From Rhizobium sp. CCGE531 (lineage in GTDB: Bacteria; Pseudomonadota; Alphaproteobacteria; Rhizobiales; Rhizobiaceae): a stretch of DNA of 64,000 nucleotides. This document shows, one piece after another, positions 37,223 to 47,327 of the stretch. Every line of letters begins with the position of its first letter. The stretch's first letter is position 1. Under the pieces are notes generated by a model. That model was not told the origin of the DNA, ran no database searches, and was given only the letters and a program-made list of their open reading frames with translations. Made by a program: the position numbers and the translations under genes. Location: the NCBI RefSeq assembly GCF_003627795.1, contig NZ_CP032684.1:2209001-2273000 (forward strand), written 5' to 3'.

Positions 37223-38593
37223 TCAATGCCGCGCGCGGCCATCATATGTCTTGACCGTATCGCCGCCGAAAATCAGGCGCTGCGGATTGCGGTCGAAATT
37301 TGTGATTGTACTATTCAGATTGTCAACCGTGCCCCGCATGTCATTGATCAGGGTCTGCGCATCGCGCAGGCCACCGCTTGAGAACTTCTGCAGATTGTCG
37401 GCGATCGGGCCGATGCGCGAATTGAGATTGTCAGCCGTCTTCTTGAAGGATTCGAGCGTTTCCTTGGCCTGGGCAAACAGCGACTGCGTGCTGTCACTAC
37501 CGAGCAGGGAATCGACCTTCGTCAGTATGCCGTCGACCTTGCCGGACGCCGCATTGAGCTTGGTGGAGATATCGCGGGCATTGGCGATCGTCTGATCGAT
37601 ATCCCGCTGATGGGAGGCGACGGAGTTGGCGACATCGCGGATCGACGCGACGGCTGCGCGCGCCTGCTTCGTCGCCTCGGCAACGTCATCGACCGATCCC
37701 CTGACCTTGGCCGGATCAATCGATGCGATGATCTGGTCGACCTGCTCGAGCGTCTTTTGCGCCTTCTGGCCGAAAGCATTGTAAGTATCGGCCGTCTGCT
37801 TGAAGCTCGCAACGGTCGCCTTCAGGTCGGTCGTGGCGTCCGCCACGTTCGCCGTAATCTTGTCGGCATTGGCAATGACGTCGTTGACCTTCTGGGCATC
37901 GACCGCGCGCACCAGCTTCTCGATCGCATCCAGCGTCGAGTCGACGCGGACCGAGACCGTCTTGAAGGTATCGGACAGCTGTCCGACGCTTGCCAGGAAC
38001 CTGTCGATATTGTCGGAGTTGTCGGCGACGGCCTTGGAGAATTTCTGCGCGTTGCGCACCGTGTCGGTCAAAGGCCCGCGCGAATCCGAAACAAATCCCT
38101 GGATGTCGCCGATCGTGTCGTTGGCGCGGTTGAGAATCTTGTCGGCCGTCGCCAGCAGGTTGGTCACGCTCGATTGATCGGCAAGCAGCACCGCGCGCTT
38201 GCCGGTATCGACCGAACGCTTCAGGATGTTCTCGTCGGCGTTGCGGCCGCCGGAAAGCTCGATGTAGGCGGCACCCGTCAGGCCCTGAATTTCCAGGATG
38301 GCCTTGGTCGAGGTATAGACCGGCGCGTCAGCGCGCACCTGGGTGAAAGCCAGAGAATAATTGGGATCGTCGGCATCGATCGACAGACCCTGCACCGAGC
38401 CGACCTGGATGCCGTTGAAGCGAACAGGCGAACCGACGCTCAAGCCGTTTGCCGAACCGGGAATGCGCACCACGAGCTCGACCATCGGACCGCCGCGGCC
38501 GTACTCGGCCATCCAGTAGACGAAACCGAAGGCCGCCGCGATAACCAGCAGCGTGAAGAACCCGACGATCGTATAATTCGCTTTGGTTTCCAT
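37223..38593 (-). CDS. mlaD: MCE-domain lipid-binding protein, MlaD-like
   Basis: Protein of 456 residues anchored by one N-terminal helix (about 8-28). A single MCE domain follows (about 38-120) with GLSVGSPVRFNGIQVGSVQGL and AYIELSGG. The long C-terminal part (about 150-440) is helical with repeated Asn, Asp, Ala and Lys patterns, longer than E. coli MlaD (183 residues) and closer to the needle-forming MCE proteins. It carries lipids between the membranes together with the ATPase and permease just upstream. Confidence 0.88.
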   Translation of the reverse strand: METKANYTIVGFFTLLVIAAAFGFVYWMAEYGRGGPMVELVVRIPGSANGLSVGSPVRFNGIQVGSVQGLSIDADDPNYSLAFTQVRADAPVYTSTKAILEIQGLTGAAYIELSGGRNADENILKRSVDTGKRAVLLADQSSVTNLLATADKILNRANDTIGDIQGFVSDSRGPLTDTVRNAQKFSKAVADNSDNIDRFLASVGQLSDTFKTVSVRVDSTLDAIEKLVRAVDAQKVNDVIANADKITANVADATTDLKATVASFKQTADTYNAFGQKAQKTLEQVDQIIASIDPAKVRGSVDDVAEATKQARAAVASIRDVANSVASHQRDIDQTIANARDISTKLNAASGKVDGILTKVDSLLGSDSTQSLFAQAKETLESFKKTADNLNSRIGPIADNLQKFSSGGLRDAQTLINDMRGTVDNLNSTITNFDRNPQRLIFGGDTVKTYDGRARH

Positions 38594-38602
38594 TGTCTCC
38601 AG

Positions 38603-39475
38603 TCACTTCTCGCGGCCGTTGGCGCTTGCGCCTTTGTCGTCGTTGTGCCCCCTGATGTCTTCCCGCGGCACGATCGAACGTGCGCGCTTTCCCCTGAAGT
38701 AGGATTGCACCCAGGGGTCATCGCAGGCGAGCATGTCCTCGACCGTACCTTCCACCAATACCCGCTTCTGTCCGAGGACAGCAATACGGTCGCAGACGGA
38801 AAACAGGCTGTCGAGGTCGTGAGTCACCATATAAACGGTCAGGCCGAGCGTGTCGCGCAGCCTGGCGATCAGCTCGTCAAATTCGCTGGCACCGATCGGA
38901 TCGAGGCCGGACGTCGGCTCGTCGAGGAAAACGAGGTCCGGATCGAGCGCCAGGGCTCTCGCCAGCGCTGCGCGCTTGATCATGCCGCCGGAAAGCTCGG
39001 AAGGATATTTGTCGGCGGCATCCGCGGCGAGACCTACCATGCGGATCTTCATCAGCGCCAGTTCGTCCATCATCTCCTGCGGCAGATCGAGATATTCCCG
39101 CATCGGTACCTGGATGTTTTCCTTCACCGTCAGGGACGAAAACAGCGCGCCCTGCTGGAAGAGGACGCCTAGCCGCATGTCGAGCTGGTTTCGCTCCGGC
39201 TCGGAGAGCGTGTCATAGTCCTCACCGAGGATCTCGATCTTGCCCGAGCGCCGTGGCAGCAGCCGCAGCACCGTGCGCAGCAGCACCGATTTGCCCGCGC
39301 CGGAAGCCCCGACGAAACCCAGGATTTCGCCGCGATAAATATTCAGGTTCAATTTATCCAGAACGACTTTCGATCCGAAAGCGACGGTGACATCCTGTGC
39401 CGACAGCACGATATCGCGGCCATGCTCATCTTTCTGCAGCGGAATTTCCGAGTGAAGCGCGCTCATCCCTGCCAT
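38603..39475 (-). CDS. mlaF: Lipid ABC transporter ATP-binding protein, MlaF-like
   Basis: ATPase of 290 residues. Walker A is GASGAGKS, the Q-loop VLFQQGALFSSLTV, the signature LSGGMIKRAALARAL, Walker B LVFLDEPTSGLDP, and the switch His YMVTHDLDSLF. The GALF-S-LTV and SGGM-KR phrases are typical of MlaF rather than sugar importers. It lies 3 bases after the permease stop and 9 before the MCE gene. Confidence 0.93.
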   Translation of the reverse strand: MAGMSALHSEIPLQKDEHGRDIVLSAQDVTVAFGSKVVLDKLNLNIYRGEILGFVGASGAGKSVLLRTVLRLLPRRSGKIEILGEDYDTLSEPERNQLDMRLGVLFQQGALFSSLTVKENIQVPMREYLDLPQEMMDELALMKIRMVGLAADAADKYPSELSGGMIKRAALARALALDPDLVFLDEPTSGLDPIGASEFDELIARLRDTLGLTVYMVTHDLDSLFSVCDRIAVLGQKRVLVEGTVEDMLACDDPWVQSYFRGKRARSIVPREDIRGHNDDKGASANGREK

Positions 39476-39478
39476 TCC

Positions 39479-40639
39479 TCAGAAGTCGATTGCTGCGTAG
39501 AACATGGCAAAGAGCCCGTCCATCAGAATGACGACGAAGATCGACTTCACCACCGCCGAGGTCACGTGCTGGCCAAGGGATTCGGCACTGCCTCCGACCT
39601 TCAGTCCCTCCACCGCCGCGACGATGCCGATAACCAGCGCCATGAACGGCGCCTTGATCATGCCCGAAATGACCGTCGACAGGCTGATCGCCTCATGCAG
39701 GCGGGAGATGAAGGTCGCAAAAGTGATGCCGGAATAGCCCCAGGCGACCATCGCGGCGCCGAAAAGCGAAGCGAAGTTGGCAAGGACCGTCAGCAAGGGC
39801 AAAGCCACCGTCAATGCCACCAGCCGCGGGAAAATCAACACACCGATAGGGTTCAGGCCCATAACCTTCAGCGCGTCGACTTCCTCGCGCATCTTCATCG
39901 AGCCGATTTCCGCGGTGATTGCGCTGCCGGAGCGGCCGGCGATCATGATCGCGGTCAAAAGCACGCCGATTTCGCGCAATTGCAGGATGCCGACCAGATC
40001 GACGACGAAGACTTCAGCGCCGAAATAGCGCAGCTGGAAAGCGCCCTGCTGCGCGATGATGGCGCCGATCAGCGATGACATCAGCAGGATGATCGGAACC
40101 GCGCGCACCGCCATGTGGTCGATCTGGTTGACGATCGACGCCGGCGAAACGCCGCTGCCGCGCCCGAATTTGAGCTGCGCACCGCGCACGGCCGAACCCA
40201 ATATATACATGGCGGCGACAAGATTGCCCCAGATCTCGTAGACGCTCTTGCCGATCGGCGCGAGAATCCGCTCCGCCAACGATGTCTTCGGTTTTGGCTC
40301 TCCGGCCTCAGCATCGGGATCTTCATCGAATGCCGTTAGCAATTCGTCGATATGCGGATTGGAGCCTTCGATCGCGACGTGGGCCTTATGTGCTTCCTGG
40401 CTTTCCTTGAGCCGGCGGATCAGCAGCGCACCCGCCGTGTCGACATCCGAAAGCCCGGAAAGATCGATCACGACTTCGCCGCCGGAGCTGCGCTTCGACA
40501 GCTGCTCGATCTGCCGCAGCACGCCGTGCACATTGGCGCTACGCCAATTGCCCTCCAGCCGATAGCGATGACCCGCGCCCTCGGGCGCATCGTCGATCCT
40601 CGGTGCATCGGACTTTTGTTCGGCCGCTTTCAAATTCAC
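39479..40639 (-). CDS. mlaE: Lipid ABC permease MlaE-like with fused N-terminal STAS (MlaB-like) domain
   Basis: About 386 residues. The first third is a STAS domain (GHRYRLEGNWRSANV, VVIDLSGLSDVDTAGALLIRRL), which in E. coli is the separate protein MlaB. The remainder is a five- to six-helix MlaE permease with VDHM-type loop DHMAVRAVPIILLMSSLIGAIIAQQGAFQL and GREIGVLLTAIMIAGRSGSAITAEIGSMK. The fusion means one protein covers MlaB and MlaE. The start is uncertain: GTG 40639 gives the family-like N-terminus VNLKAAEQKSD, whereas ATG 40687 and GTG 40705 would add Cys- and Arg-rich residues. Confidence 0.88.
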   Translation of the reverse strand: MNLKAAEQKSDAPRIDDAPEGAGHRYRLEGNWRSANVHGVLRQIEQLSKRSSGGEVVIDLSGLSDVDTAGALLIRRLKESQEAHKAHVAIEGSNPHIDELLTAFDEDPDAEAGEPKPKTSLAERILAPIGKSVYEIWGNLVAAMYILGSAVRGAQLKFGRGSGVSPASIVNQIDHMAVRAVPIILLMSSLIGAIIAQQGAFQLRYFGAEVFVVDLVGILQLREIGVLLTAIMIAGRSGSAITAEIGSMKMREEVDALKVMGLNPIGVLIFPRLVALTVALPLLTVLANFASLFGAAMVAWGYSGITFATFISRLHEAISLSTVISGMIKAPFMALVIGIVAAVEGLKVGGSAESLGQHVTSAVVKSIFVVILMDGLFAMFYAAIDF

Positions 40640-40789
40640 GCGTCTTTCAAATCTGGCACAACATGCGCCGACTCGGAGAGCCCGCATGGTCAATGCTTCA
40701 TACACCGACTAGGCAGGGAATCTCCATCTCGCGCCGGCGCCAACATATGTCACGGCTTTTTGATATCCAAATGAATTTGTTGCACCGCG

Positions 40790-42007
40790 TTACGACACGC
40801 CGTGAGCGCCCCCGCCCATCGCCGGCTTCCCCGCCCGCAGCCCATAGGCAAAAATGACCATGCCCAGGCCTAAAGCGGCAATGCCGGCCATGACGTAATA
40901 GCTTTCGAGATCCAGCCAGGCATAGAGATAGCCGGATGCCAGCGTCATCAGGCCGAGGAACATGCCATTATAGAAGTAATAGGCGCCCTGAGCCGACGAT
41001 TCCTGCGTTTCATGGACCGAGGCGACGATGCGGCGCTGGATGCCGGTATGGACGCAGGCATAGGTGCAGGAATGAAAACACTGCAAGGCGAAATAGCCCA
41101 TGAAACCGAAATTGATCGGAAACAGAACCCAGCGCAGGATGCACATGGTCGAACCGAAAAAGATCAGCGTCCACGCGCTGAACCGTCGGCTCAGCTTTTT
41201 CGAGAGGAAGAAGACCATCACCTCGGCCGCAACGCCGATGCTCCAGAGGATGGCGATCTCGGCGCCGGAAAAGCCCAGCTTGCGCCAATAGATCGACGCG
41301 AACGTATAGAGCATCGCATGGCTCGACTGCTGTATCGATACCCCGATCATGGTGACGAGCAGCTGCGGGGACCGCAAGTTTCCGGTCGGCGGCTGCAAAT
41401 TGATCGGCTGGTTGCGGCGGCGCGTCGGCCCGATGCGCGGAGCAAACAGGCCCATCAGCGTCGTCAGAATGAAACCGGCCACCATGACAGGCAGTACCGT
41501 CGCGCCGCCCCACATGCCGATCAATTGACCGCCAAGAAGGGTCGACAGGATGAATGTGATCGATCCCCACACCCGCATCGAGCCGTAGTCGAAGCCCCAG
41601 CGGCGCACACCCGACATGGCGATGGACTCCACCACCGGCACATATGGCGCATAGGTTGCACCCTGAATGCCGTAGACCAGAAGCACCGGCCAGAAGTCGC
41701 TGGCCCAGTAGAGCGCGATCGCCGTCAGAAGCGACAAAGCGCCGGACCACAGCAACACATCGGCACGCTCCGTCATATGATCCGCAAGCACGGCGATGAC
41801 GGGCGTCACCAGGACGCGTACGACCATGGGGATCGCGATCACGAGACCGATCTCGTGGTCGTTGAAATTCAGCCCGGCCAGCCAGACGGGAAAGAACGGC
41901 AGGGCAATTCCGTTCACGAATAACGGTGCGCAATAGGACAAGGCGGTGCGCAAGCGGAAATAGGGAGGCGCACCCTCGCCCTGGAAGGACTTGATCGCGG
42001 GAATCAT
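40790..42007 (-). CDS. MFS transporter, HcaT-like (MFS_1_like)
   Basis: Inner-membrane transporter of 405 residues from ATG 42007, with about 12 membrane segments. The opening YFRLRTALSYCAPLFVNGIALPFFPVWLAGLNF and the loop MSGVRRWGFDYGSMRVWGSITFILSTLLGG match the 3-phenylpropionate/LacY-like branch. The C-terminal half has YTFASIYWRKLGFSGAEIAILWSIGV. The substrate is unknown. Alternative starts at 42043 and 42079 add up to 24 residues. Confidence 0.85.
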   Translation of the reverse strand: MIPAIKSFQGEGAPPYFRLRTALSYCAPLFVNGIALPFFPVWLAGLNFNDHEIGLVIAIPMVVRVLVTPVIAVLADHMTERADVLLWSGALSLLTAIALYWASDFWPVLLVYGIQGATYAPYVPVVESIAMSGVRRWGFDYGSMRVWGSITFILSTLLGGQLIGMWGGATVLPVMVAGFILTTLMGLFAPRIGPTRRRNQPINLQPPTGNLRSPQLLVTMIGVSIQQSSHAMLYTFASIYWRKLGFSGAEIAILWSIGVAAEVMVFFLSKKLSRRFSAWTLIFFGSTMCILRWVLFPINFGFMGYFALQCFHSCTYACVHTGIQRRIVASVHETQESSAQGAYYFYNGMFLGLMTLASGYLYAWLDLESYYVMAGIAALGLGMVIFAYGLRAGKPAMGGGAHGVS

Positions 42008-42172
42008 GACAGACCTGAAGGGGAACTGATTTGTCCCTATCATGCTATCGAGAATACGACTATGGCGAGAAATGGCCAAAACCGTAACGTTTCGGAAAAT
42101 CCGAAGCTACAGACGCTCCGCGACGATCAATAATTATGACAGGCCAGTATCAAGCCCGTGAAAAGAGGCGGC

Positions 42173-42991
42173 TCAGGCCGCCTGAGCACCGAGCGGCCGC
42201 GGCATTTCCTCGGCAGGCGAGCCGGCCGGCTGCGTCTCGAGAATGCTCCGCCAAGTGATCAGTTCGAACGTGCCGTCTTCATGTTCGGCGATCGCAGTGC
42301 AGCTTTCCACCCAGTCGCCGGTATTGATATAGCGCACGCCGCCGAGATCCTCGATGACGGCATGGTGGATATGACCGCAGATAACGCCATCGGCATCGTT
42401 GCGTCTGGCCTCATCGGCAACGACACGCTGAAATTCGCCGATGAAGTTAACGGCATGCTTGACCTGCAGCTTTGCCCAGGCCGAGAACGACCAGTAGGGC
42501 ATGTTCAAGCGACGACGCACCGCGGCAAGGCCGATGTTGATCAGGATGGCCATGTCATAGGCCCAGTCGCCGAGATAGGCGAGCAGGCGCGCGTTGCGGA
42601 CGACGACGTCGAATTCGTCACCATGCAGGACGAGATACTTCTTCCCGTCGGCAGTCTCGTGCATGGCGCGCTGCGCCACCTCGATGCCGCCAAAATGCGT
42701 GCCGGGGAAATCGCGCAGGAATTCGTCATGATTGCCGGGGATATAGATGATGCGCGTGCCTTTGCGCGCCTTGCGCAGAAGCTTCTGCACCACGTCATTG
42801 CAATCCTGCGGCCAATACCAGTTTCGCTTCAGGCGCCACCCATCGATGATATCGCCGACAAGGAAGATGGTGTCGGCTTCGTGATGGCGCAGAAAGTCGA
42901 GCAGAAAGTCCACCTTGGCGGCCTTCGAGCCGAGGTGCACGTCAGAGATGAACAGTGTTCGGAATCGCCGGGTGTCCATGTTTTCATTCAC
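42173..42991 (-). CDS. Metallophosphatase, UDP-2,3-diacylglucosamine diphosphatase-like
   Basis: Calcineurin-like phosphoesterase of 272 residues. Metal-binding motifs appear in order: FISDVHLGS, FLVGDIIDGW, IPGNHDEFLRDFP, LVLHGDEFDVVVR and ICGHIHHAVIEDLGGVRYINTGDW. This is the LpxH-like branch (DVHLG, GNHDE, GHIHH). In alphaproteobacteria the lipid A step is often performed by LpxI, so this protein may act on another lipid diphosphate or be a second enzyme. It stands alone. Confidence 0.85.
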   Translation of the reverse strand: MNENMDTRRFRTLFISDVHLGSKAAKVDFLLDFLRHHEADTIFLVGDIIDGWRLKRNWYWPQDCNDVVQKLLRKARKGTRIIYIPGNHDEFLRDFPGTHFGGIEVAQRAMHETADGKKYLVLHGDEFDVVVRNARLLAYLGDWAYDMAILINIGLAAVRRRLNMPYWSFSAWAKLQVKHAVNFIGEFQRVVADEARRNDADGVICGHIHHAVIEDLGGVRYINTGDWVESCTAIAEHEDGTFELITWRSILETQPAGSPAEEMPRPLGAQAA

Positions 42992-43092
42992 GAACTTTTT
43001 GTCCGTGCCCTATCCTACCTTGACTAATCCAAGACCAGACTCGTGTTTCAGGAAGATGACAAACCCTGTGTTTGGCGGCATATCGGGCCAGA

Positions 43093-43848
43093 TCAGCCAC
43101 GTTTTGCTGCTATGGCGAGATCCGGTCGGTCGGTCGTAAAACTGGCAATACTAAGGCGAAACATCGAATGCGCCGCTTCGCTCGTATGTGCCGCCCAGCC
43201 ATGCACCGTCACATCGCGGCTCCGAAAAAACTCCACGAGCCCTGCGTCCAAAGCATCGGCACGCACAGCTATCTCACGCACGCCGCCGATGCGCAGAGCG
43301 GCGATGATCCCCTGCCATCCAAGCTGCGCCGCCGTCTGAGGCGAGCAAAGAAAGATGAAACCGAGCAGCTCTCCGGCATTCAAGCCTCGTTCATTGAGCG
43401 CCGCAACGAACGCCTCAAGACGCGGCAGAGCGAAACTGGTCACCATCGTCCGCGTCAGCATCCCGGTTGCGATCAGCTCGTCGACGATGCGGCCCTCCAT
43501 CCCCTCATAGGGCTTACCGTCCGCCTTCGTCTTGATCTCCAACCGGAGATCGACAACGGATGGTCCGAAGATATCGATTGTTTCCAAGAGGGTAGGAATG
43601 GTCTCGCCGCCACTTCCTATCACCACATAACGGGTCAATTCCTCGTAAGTGAGATCGGCGATGGCACCCTTGCCGTCCGTCATCCTGTCGATCAGCGCGT
43701 CATGATGGACGACCAGTCTGCCATCTCGTGTCTGGTGGACATCGAATTCGACAAGATCGACTTCGAGCTGGGCTGTTTTCGAAAAGGCAAGCCTGGTGTT
43801 TTCAGGCCACAGATGCGCGCCGCCGCGATGAGAAGCAATAAAAGTCAT
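43093..43848 (-). CDS. Glycerophosphodiester phosphodiesterase
   Basis: Hydrolyses glycerophosphodiesters to glycerol 3-phosphate and an alcohol. It has 251 residues from the ATG at 43848, preceded by AGAGGA. Family motifs are IASHRGGAHLWPENTRLAF (catalytic His, Arg), VDLVEFDVHQTRDGRLVVHHD (Glu, Asp, second His), LRLEIKTKADG and a late VHGWAAHT. No signal peptide, so probably cytosolic. It is divergent from the malic enzyme gene. Confidence 0.9.
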   Translation of the reverse strand: MTFIASHRGGAHLWPENTRLAFSKTAQLEVDLVEFDVHQTRDGRLVVHHDALIDRMTDGKGAIADLTYEELTRYVVIGSGGETIPTLLETIDIFGPSVVDLRLEIKTKADGKPYEGMEGRIVDELIATGMLTRTMVTSFALPRLEAFVAALNERGLNAGELLGFIFLCSPQTAAQLGWQGIIAALRIGGVREIAVRADALDAGLVEFFRSRDVTVHGWAAHTSEAAHSMFRLSIASFTTDRPDLAIAAKRG

Positions 43849-44062
43849 TGGAGATCCTCTGCCTGCGGTCCTCATAAGCCCGCGCGGTGACCCCCTTGTG
43901 ACGTCGCGGGCGGCCAATCCTGCTTGCGACAACGCGACGCTGCGGCGGCCAATCAAAGACTTTGTCGCTGCAAAACGCTCCAGGACGTCAATTGCATACT
44001 GTGAACGCCAAACGATTGTTGTATGGAGGGACTCAAGCGCAGGCAGGAATGGAGACCGCGAG

Positions 44063-46378
44063 ATGGATAATACGCACGACACTTCGAAGGCAGCCAAGAA
44101 CATGGCAAGTGGCGATTTCGACGAACAGGCGCTTTATTTTCATCGCTATCCCCGCCCCGGCAAGCTCGAAATCCAGGCCACCAAGCCGCTTGGCAACCAG
44201 CGCGATCTGGCACTTGCCTATTCGCCGGGCGTTGCCGCACCCTGCCTCGCCATTCGCGACAATCCCGAGACGGCAGCCTATTACACGTCGCGTGCCAATC
44301 TCGTTGCCGTGATTTCCAACGGTTCGGCGGTCCTTGGCCTCGGCAATATCGGTCCGCTCGCCTCCAAGCCCGTGATGGAAGGCAAGGCCGTTCTGTTCAA
44401 GAAGTTTGCAGGCATCGATGTCTTCGACATCGAAGTCGCCGCTCCCACCGTCGACGAGATGGTCAACACGATTTCGGCACTCGAGCCGACCTTTGGCGGC
44501 ATCAACCTTGAGGATATCAAGGCGCCGGAATGCTTCGATGTCGAACGTCGCTTGCGCGAAAAGATGGAAATCCCGGTTTTCCACGACGATCAGCACGGCA
44601 CCGCCATCATCGTCGCCGCCGCCATCCTCAACGGGCTGGAACTGGCCGGCAAGAAGATCGAAGAGGTCAAGATCGTCGCCTCGGGCGCCGGTGCTGCCGC
44701 GCTCGCCTGCCTGAACCTGCTCGTCATACTCGGCGCCAAGCGCGAGAACATCTGGGTCCACGACATCGAGGGCCTGGTCTACAAGGATCGCAACGTTCTG
44801 ATGGACGAATGGAAGTCCGTCTACGCTCAGGATAGCGACAAGCGTGAGCTTGCCGAGTCCATTCCCGGCGCCGACGTCTTCCTCGGCCTTTCGGCCGCGG
44901 GCGTGCTGAAGCCCGAACTGCTGGAACAGATGGCGGAAAAGCCGCTGATCATGGCGCTCGCCAACCCGACACCGGAAATCATGCCCGACCTCGCCCGCGC
45001 TGCTCGTCCCGACGCGATGATCTGCACCGGCCGTTCGGATTTCCCCAACCAGGTGAACAACGTACTCTGCTTCCCCTACATCTTCCGTGGCGCGCTCGAT
45101 TGCGGCGCCAAGACGATCAACGAGGAAATGAAGATGGCCGCCGTTCGCGCCATCGCCTCGCTCGCTCGCGAGGAACCCTCGGACGTGGCCGCCCGCGCCT
45201 ATACCGGCGAAACGCTGGTCTTCGGGCCGAACTACCTGATCCCCTCGCCCTTCGATCCACGCCTGATCCTGCGCATCGCTCCGGCTGTGGCGAAAGCCGC
45301 CGCCGAAAGCGGCGTGGCGCTGCGCCCAATCACCGATTTCGACGCCTATATGGACGAGCTCAACCGCTTCGTCTTCCGCTCCGGTTTTATCATGAAGCCG
45401 ATCTTCGCCGCCGCGAAGATTTCTGAGCGCAAGCGCGTGGTCTTCTCCGAAGGCGAAGACGAGCGCGTGCTGCGCGCCGCCCAGGTTCTGCTCGAAGAAG
45501 GCACTGCGGTGCCGATCCTGATCGGCCGGCCCTCCGTCATCGAGACCCGCCTGAAGCGCTACGGCCTCAAGATCCGTCCGCATACCGACTTCGCCGTTAT
45601 CAACCCGGAAGACGATCCGCGCTTCCGTGAATATGTCGAGCTTTATTTCTCGCTCGTCGGCCGCAGCGGCGTCATTCCCGAGGCTGCAAGAACGATCGTT
45701 CGTACCAACACGACGGTTATCGGCGCGCTGGCCCTGAAGCGCGGCGAAGCCGATGCGCTGATCTGTGGCCTCGAAGGCCGCTATGAGCGCCATCTGCGCA
45801 TCGTCCGCCAGATTATCGGCAAGCGGCCGGATGTCCGGGACTTTTCCGCGCTCAGCCTGCTCATCTCGCAGCGCGGCGCAACCTTCTATGCCGATACCTA
45901 CGTGACGTTCAATCCGAGCGCCGAGGAAATCGCCGAGTCGACGGTGCTTGCGGCGGAGGAGATCAAGCGCTTCGGCATCACGCCGCGCGCCGCCCTCGTC
46001 TCGCACTCAAACTTCGGCTCGCGGGAATCGGAAAGCGCCACCAAAATGCGCAATGCTCTTGCTCTCGTTCGCCAGGCAGCGCCGGAGCTGGAAGTCGATG
46101 GTGAAATGCATGGCGACAGCGCCATCTCCGAAAGCCTGCGCCGCCATGTCATGCCGGACAGCGCGCTCTCGGGCGAGGCGAACCTGCTCGTCTTCCCGAA
46201 CCTCGATGCGGCCAACATCACGCTCGGCGTGGTCAAAACCATAACCGACGGCCTGCATGTCGGCCCCATCCTGCTCGGTACGGCGCTTCCGGCCCACATT
46301 CTCTCGCCCTCGGTCACCTCCCGCGGCGTGGTCAACATGGCGGCTCTCGCCGTGGTCGAGGCATCGCAGCTCGTCTAG
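44063..46378 (+). CDS. dme: Malic enzyme with C-terminal phosphotransacetylase-like domain
   Basis: Oxidative decarboxylation of malate to pyruvate. It has 771 residues from ATG 44063, after GGAGACCGCGAG. The N-terminal malic domain (about 1-430) has [57 protein letters not shown] and [10 protein letters not shown]; the NAD fold has [15 protein letters not shown]. The C-terminal part (about 445-771) resembles phosphotransacetylase ([18 protein letters not shown]) and is a regulatory region in rhizobial enzymes. The N-terminus is closer to what I recall of the NAD-preferring Dme than of Tme, so dme is favoured; maeB is the generic name. Dme is needed for nitrogen fixation in Sinorhizobium bacteroids. 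Confidence 0.85.
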   Translation: MDNTHDTSKAAKNMASGDFDEQALYFHRYPRPGKLEIQATKPLGNQRDLALAYSPGVAAPCLAIRDNPETAAYYTSRANLVAVISNGSAVLGLGNIGPLASKPVMEGKAVLFKKFAGIDVFDIEVAAPTVDEMVNTISALEPTFGGINLEDIKAPECFDVERRLREKMEIPVFHDDQHGTAIIVAAAILNGLELAGKKIEEVKIVASGAGAAALACLNLLVILGAKRENIWVHDIEGLVYKDRNVLMDEWKSVYAQDSDKRELAESIPGADVFLGLSAAGVLKPELLEQMAEKPLIMALANPTPEIMPDLARAARPDAMICTGRSDFPNQVNNVLCFPYIFRGALDCGAKTINEEMKMAAVRAIASLAREEPSDVAARAYTGETLVFGPNYLIPSPFDPRLILRIAPAVAKAAAESGVALRPITDFDAYMDELNRFVFRSGFIMKPIFAAAKISERKRVVFSEGEDERVLRAAQVLLEEGTAVPILIGRPSVIETRLKRYGLKIRPHTDFAVINPEDDPRFREYVELYFSLVGRSGVIPEAARTIVRTNTTVIGALALKRGEADALICGLEGRYERHLRIVRQIIGKRPDVRDFSALSLLISQRGATFYADTYVTFNPSAEEIAESTVLAAEEIKRFGITPRAALVSHSNFGSRESESATKMRNALALVRQAAPELEVDGEMHGDSAISESLRRHVMPDSALSGEANLLVFPNLDAANITLGVVKTITDGLHVGPILLGTALPAHILSPSVTSRGVVNMAALAVVEASQLV

Positions 46379-46401
46379 CGCCGGATGCTCCAGGCAAAAT
46401 T

Positions 46402-46429
46402 CTCGCAGCCGTCATCGGGCGGCTGCGAG
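46402..46429 (+). terminator. Hairpin after the malic enzyme gene
   Basis: A 9-bp perfect stem (CTCGCAGCC / GGCTGCGAG) with a 10-base loop, 23 bases beyond the stop. There is no clear T run, so terminator activity is moderate at best. Confidence 0.5.
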
Positions 46430-46537
46430 CTGCAATTTGGTAAAAATCCTCTCGAAATCCATGCGTTTTCATGGATACGTTGTTAAGCTACAGCGTGTAA
46501 TCTTGAGCGACGTCCAACCGCTTTCGAGAGCCGAACC

Positions 46538-47290
46538 GTGAACCGCGGCACCAACCTTTTTTCCATTGCCCTGTTGTCCCTGCTGACGGCCACGCCGAGC
46601 GTCGCGCAGGTGAATTTCTGCGACGAATTGCGCGGCCGCTATGTAGACATCGATGAAGTGATCGGCGCGAGCCAGGAAACACGCCAGCTCTCGCGGGCGA
46701 TCGTGCAGCAGAACCTGTTGATCCGCCGGACGATGAGCGATCTGCGCAACCAGGGCTGCGCGGAGGATGATGATACGACGTTCGGCGGGCAGGACAATCA
46801 GGGCGCCTGCGACGACAAGCGAATGTCTTTGGAACAGATGCGGGATGATCTCGCCACGCTGATGGATCAACGCGAGGAAAGCGTCGGCCGCGTCGATGAC
46901 GTCGCCATGCAGCGCCGGCAGCTGCTGGACGCGATGCAGCGGAACGGCTGCAGCCTGCCGGCTTCGGCAACGCCGGATATCGTTATTGATACCCGCACGA
47001 AGCTGGATGCCTATGCGCCGGATCAGCAATCCCTGGCGCGGCCGGAAAGCTCCATTACCGTCATCGAAACGCCGAGGCTCCAGAAGAACTCCAGCCTGGA
47101 GCAGAAGCAGGCGCCGGCAGCGAAAGCGCCGGCGGTGACACAAGCCGCACCGCAGCAGTTTCCGCCGGACCGGCCCTACGATCCGTCCGCAAACAAGGTC
47201 CGCCAGGTCGGGCCGCAATTTCTCGCGACCGATCAGGGCAGCATGGACCTAAAGCATCCGAAGGCAGCCGGCCCGCAGCCGACCGAATAG
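46538..47290 (+). CDS. Secreted protein with coiled-coil core and Pro/Ala-rich tail, unknown function
   Basis: Protein of 250 residues starting at GTG 46538, with a signal peptide MNRGTNLFSIALLSLLTATPSVAQ. Residues about 35-135 are helical and acidic with four cysteines (CDELRG, GCAEDDD, ACDDKR, NGCSLP), suggesting disulfides in the periplasm. The C-terminal 90 residues are low complexity. I do not recognise a named family; it recalls rhizobial DUF2865-type secreted proteins but the match is not certain. It follows the malic enzyme gene by 159 bases with a hairpin in between. Confidence 0.7.
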   Translation: MNRGTNLFSIALLSLLTATPSVAQVNFCDELRGRYVDIDEVIGASQETRQLSRAIVQQNLLIRRTMSDLRNQGCAEDDDTTFGGQDNQGACDDKRMSLEQMRDDLATLMDQREESVGRVDDVAMQRRQLLDAMQRNGCSLPASATPDIVIDTRTKLDAYAPDQQSLARPESSITVIETPRLQKNSSLEQKQAPAAKAPAVTQAAPQQFPPDRPYDPSANKVRQVGPQFLATDQGSMDLKHPKAAGPQPTE

Positions 47291-47327
47291 GCCGGGCGTC
47301 TCGCTTGGCCGCTCTACCTTATCGCCT

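Noticed and set aside
43898..44062. Upstream extension of the malic enzyme by 55 codons
   Set aside because: The added residues are not part of the family and the ATG at 44063 has a GGAG ribosome site.
44033..46006. 657-codon minus-strand frame opposite the malic enzyme gene
   Set aside because: Antisense shadow without domain or start signal.
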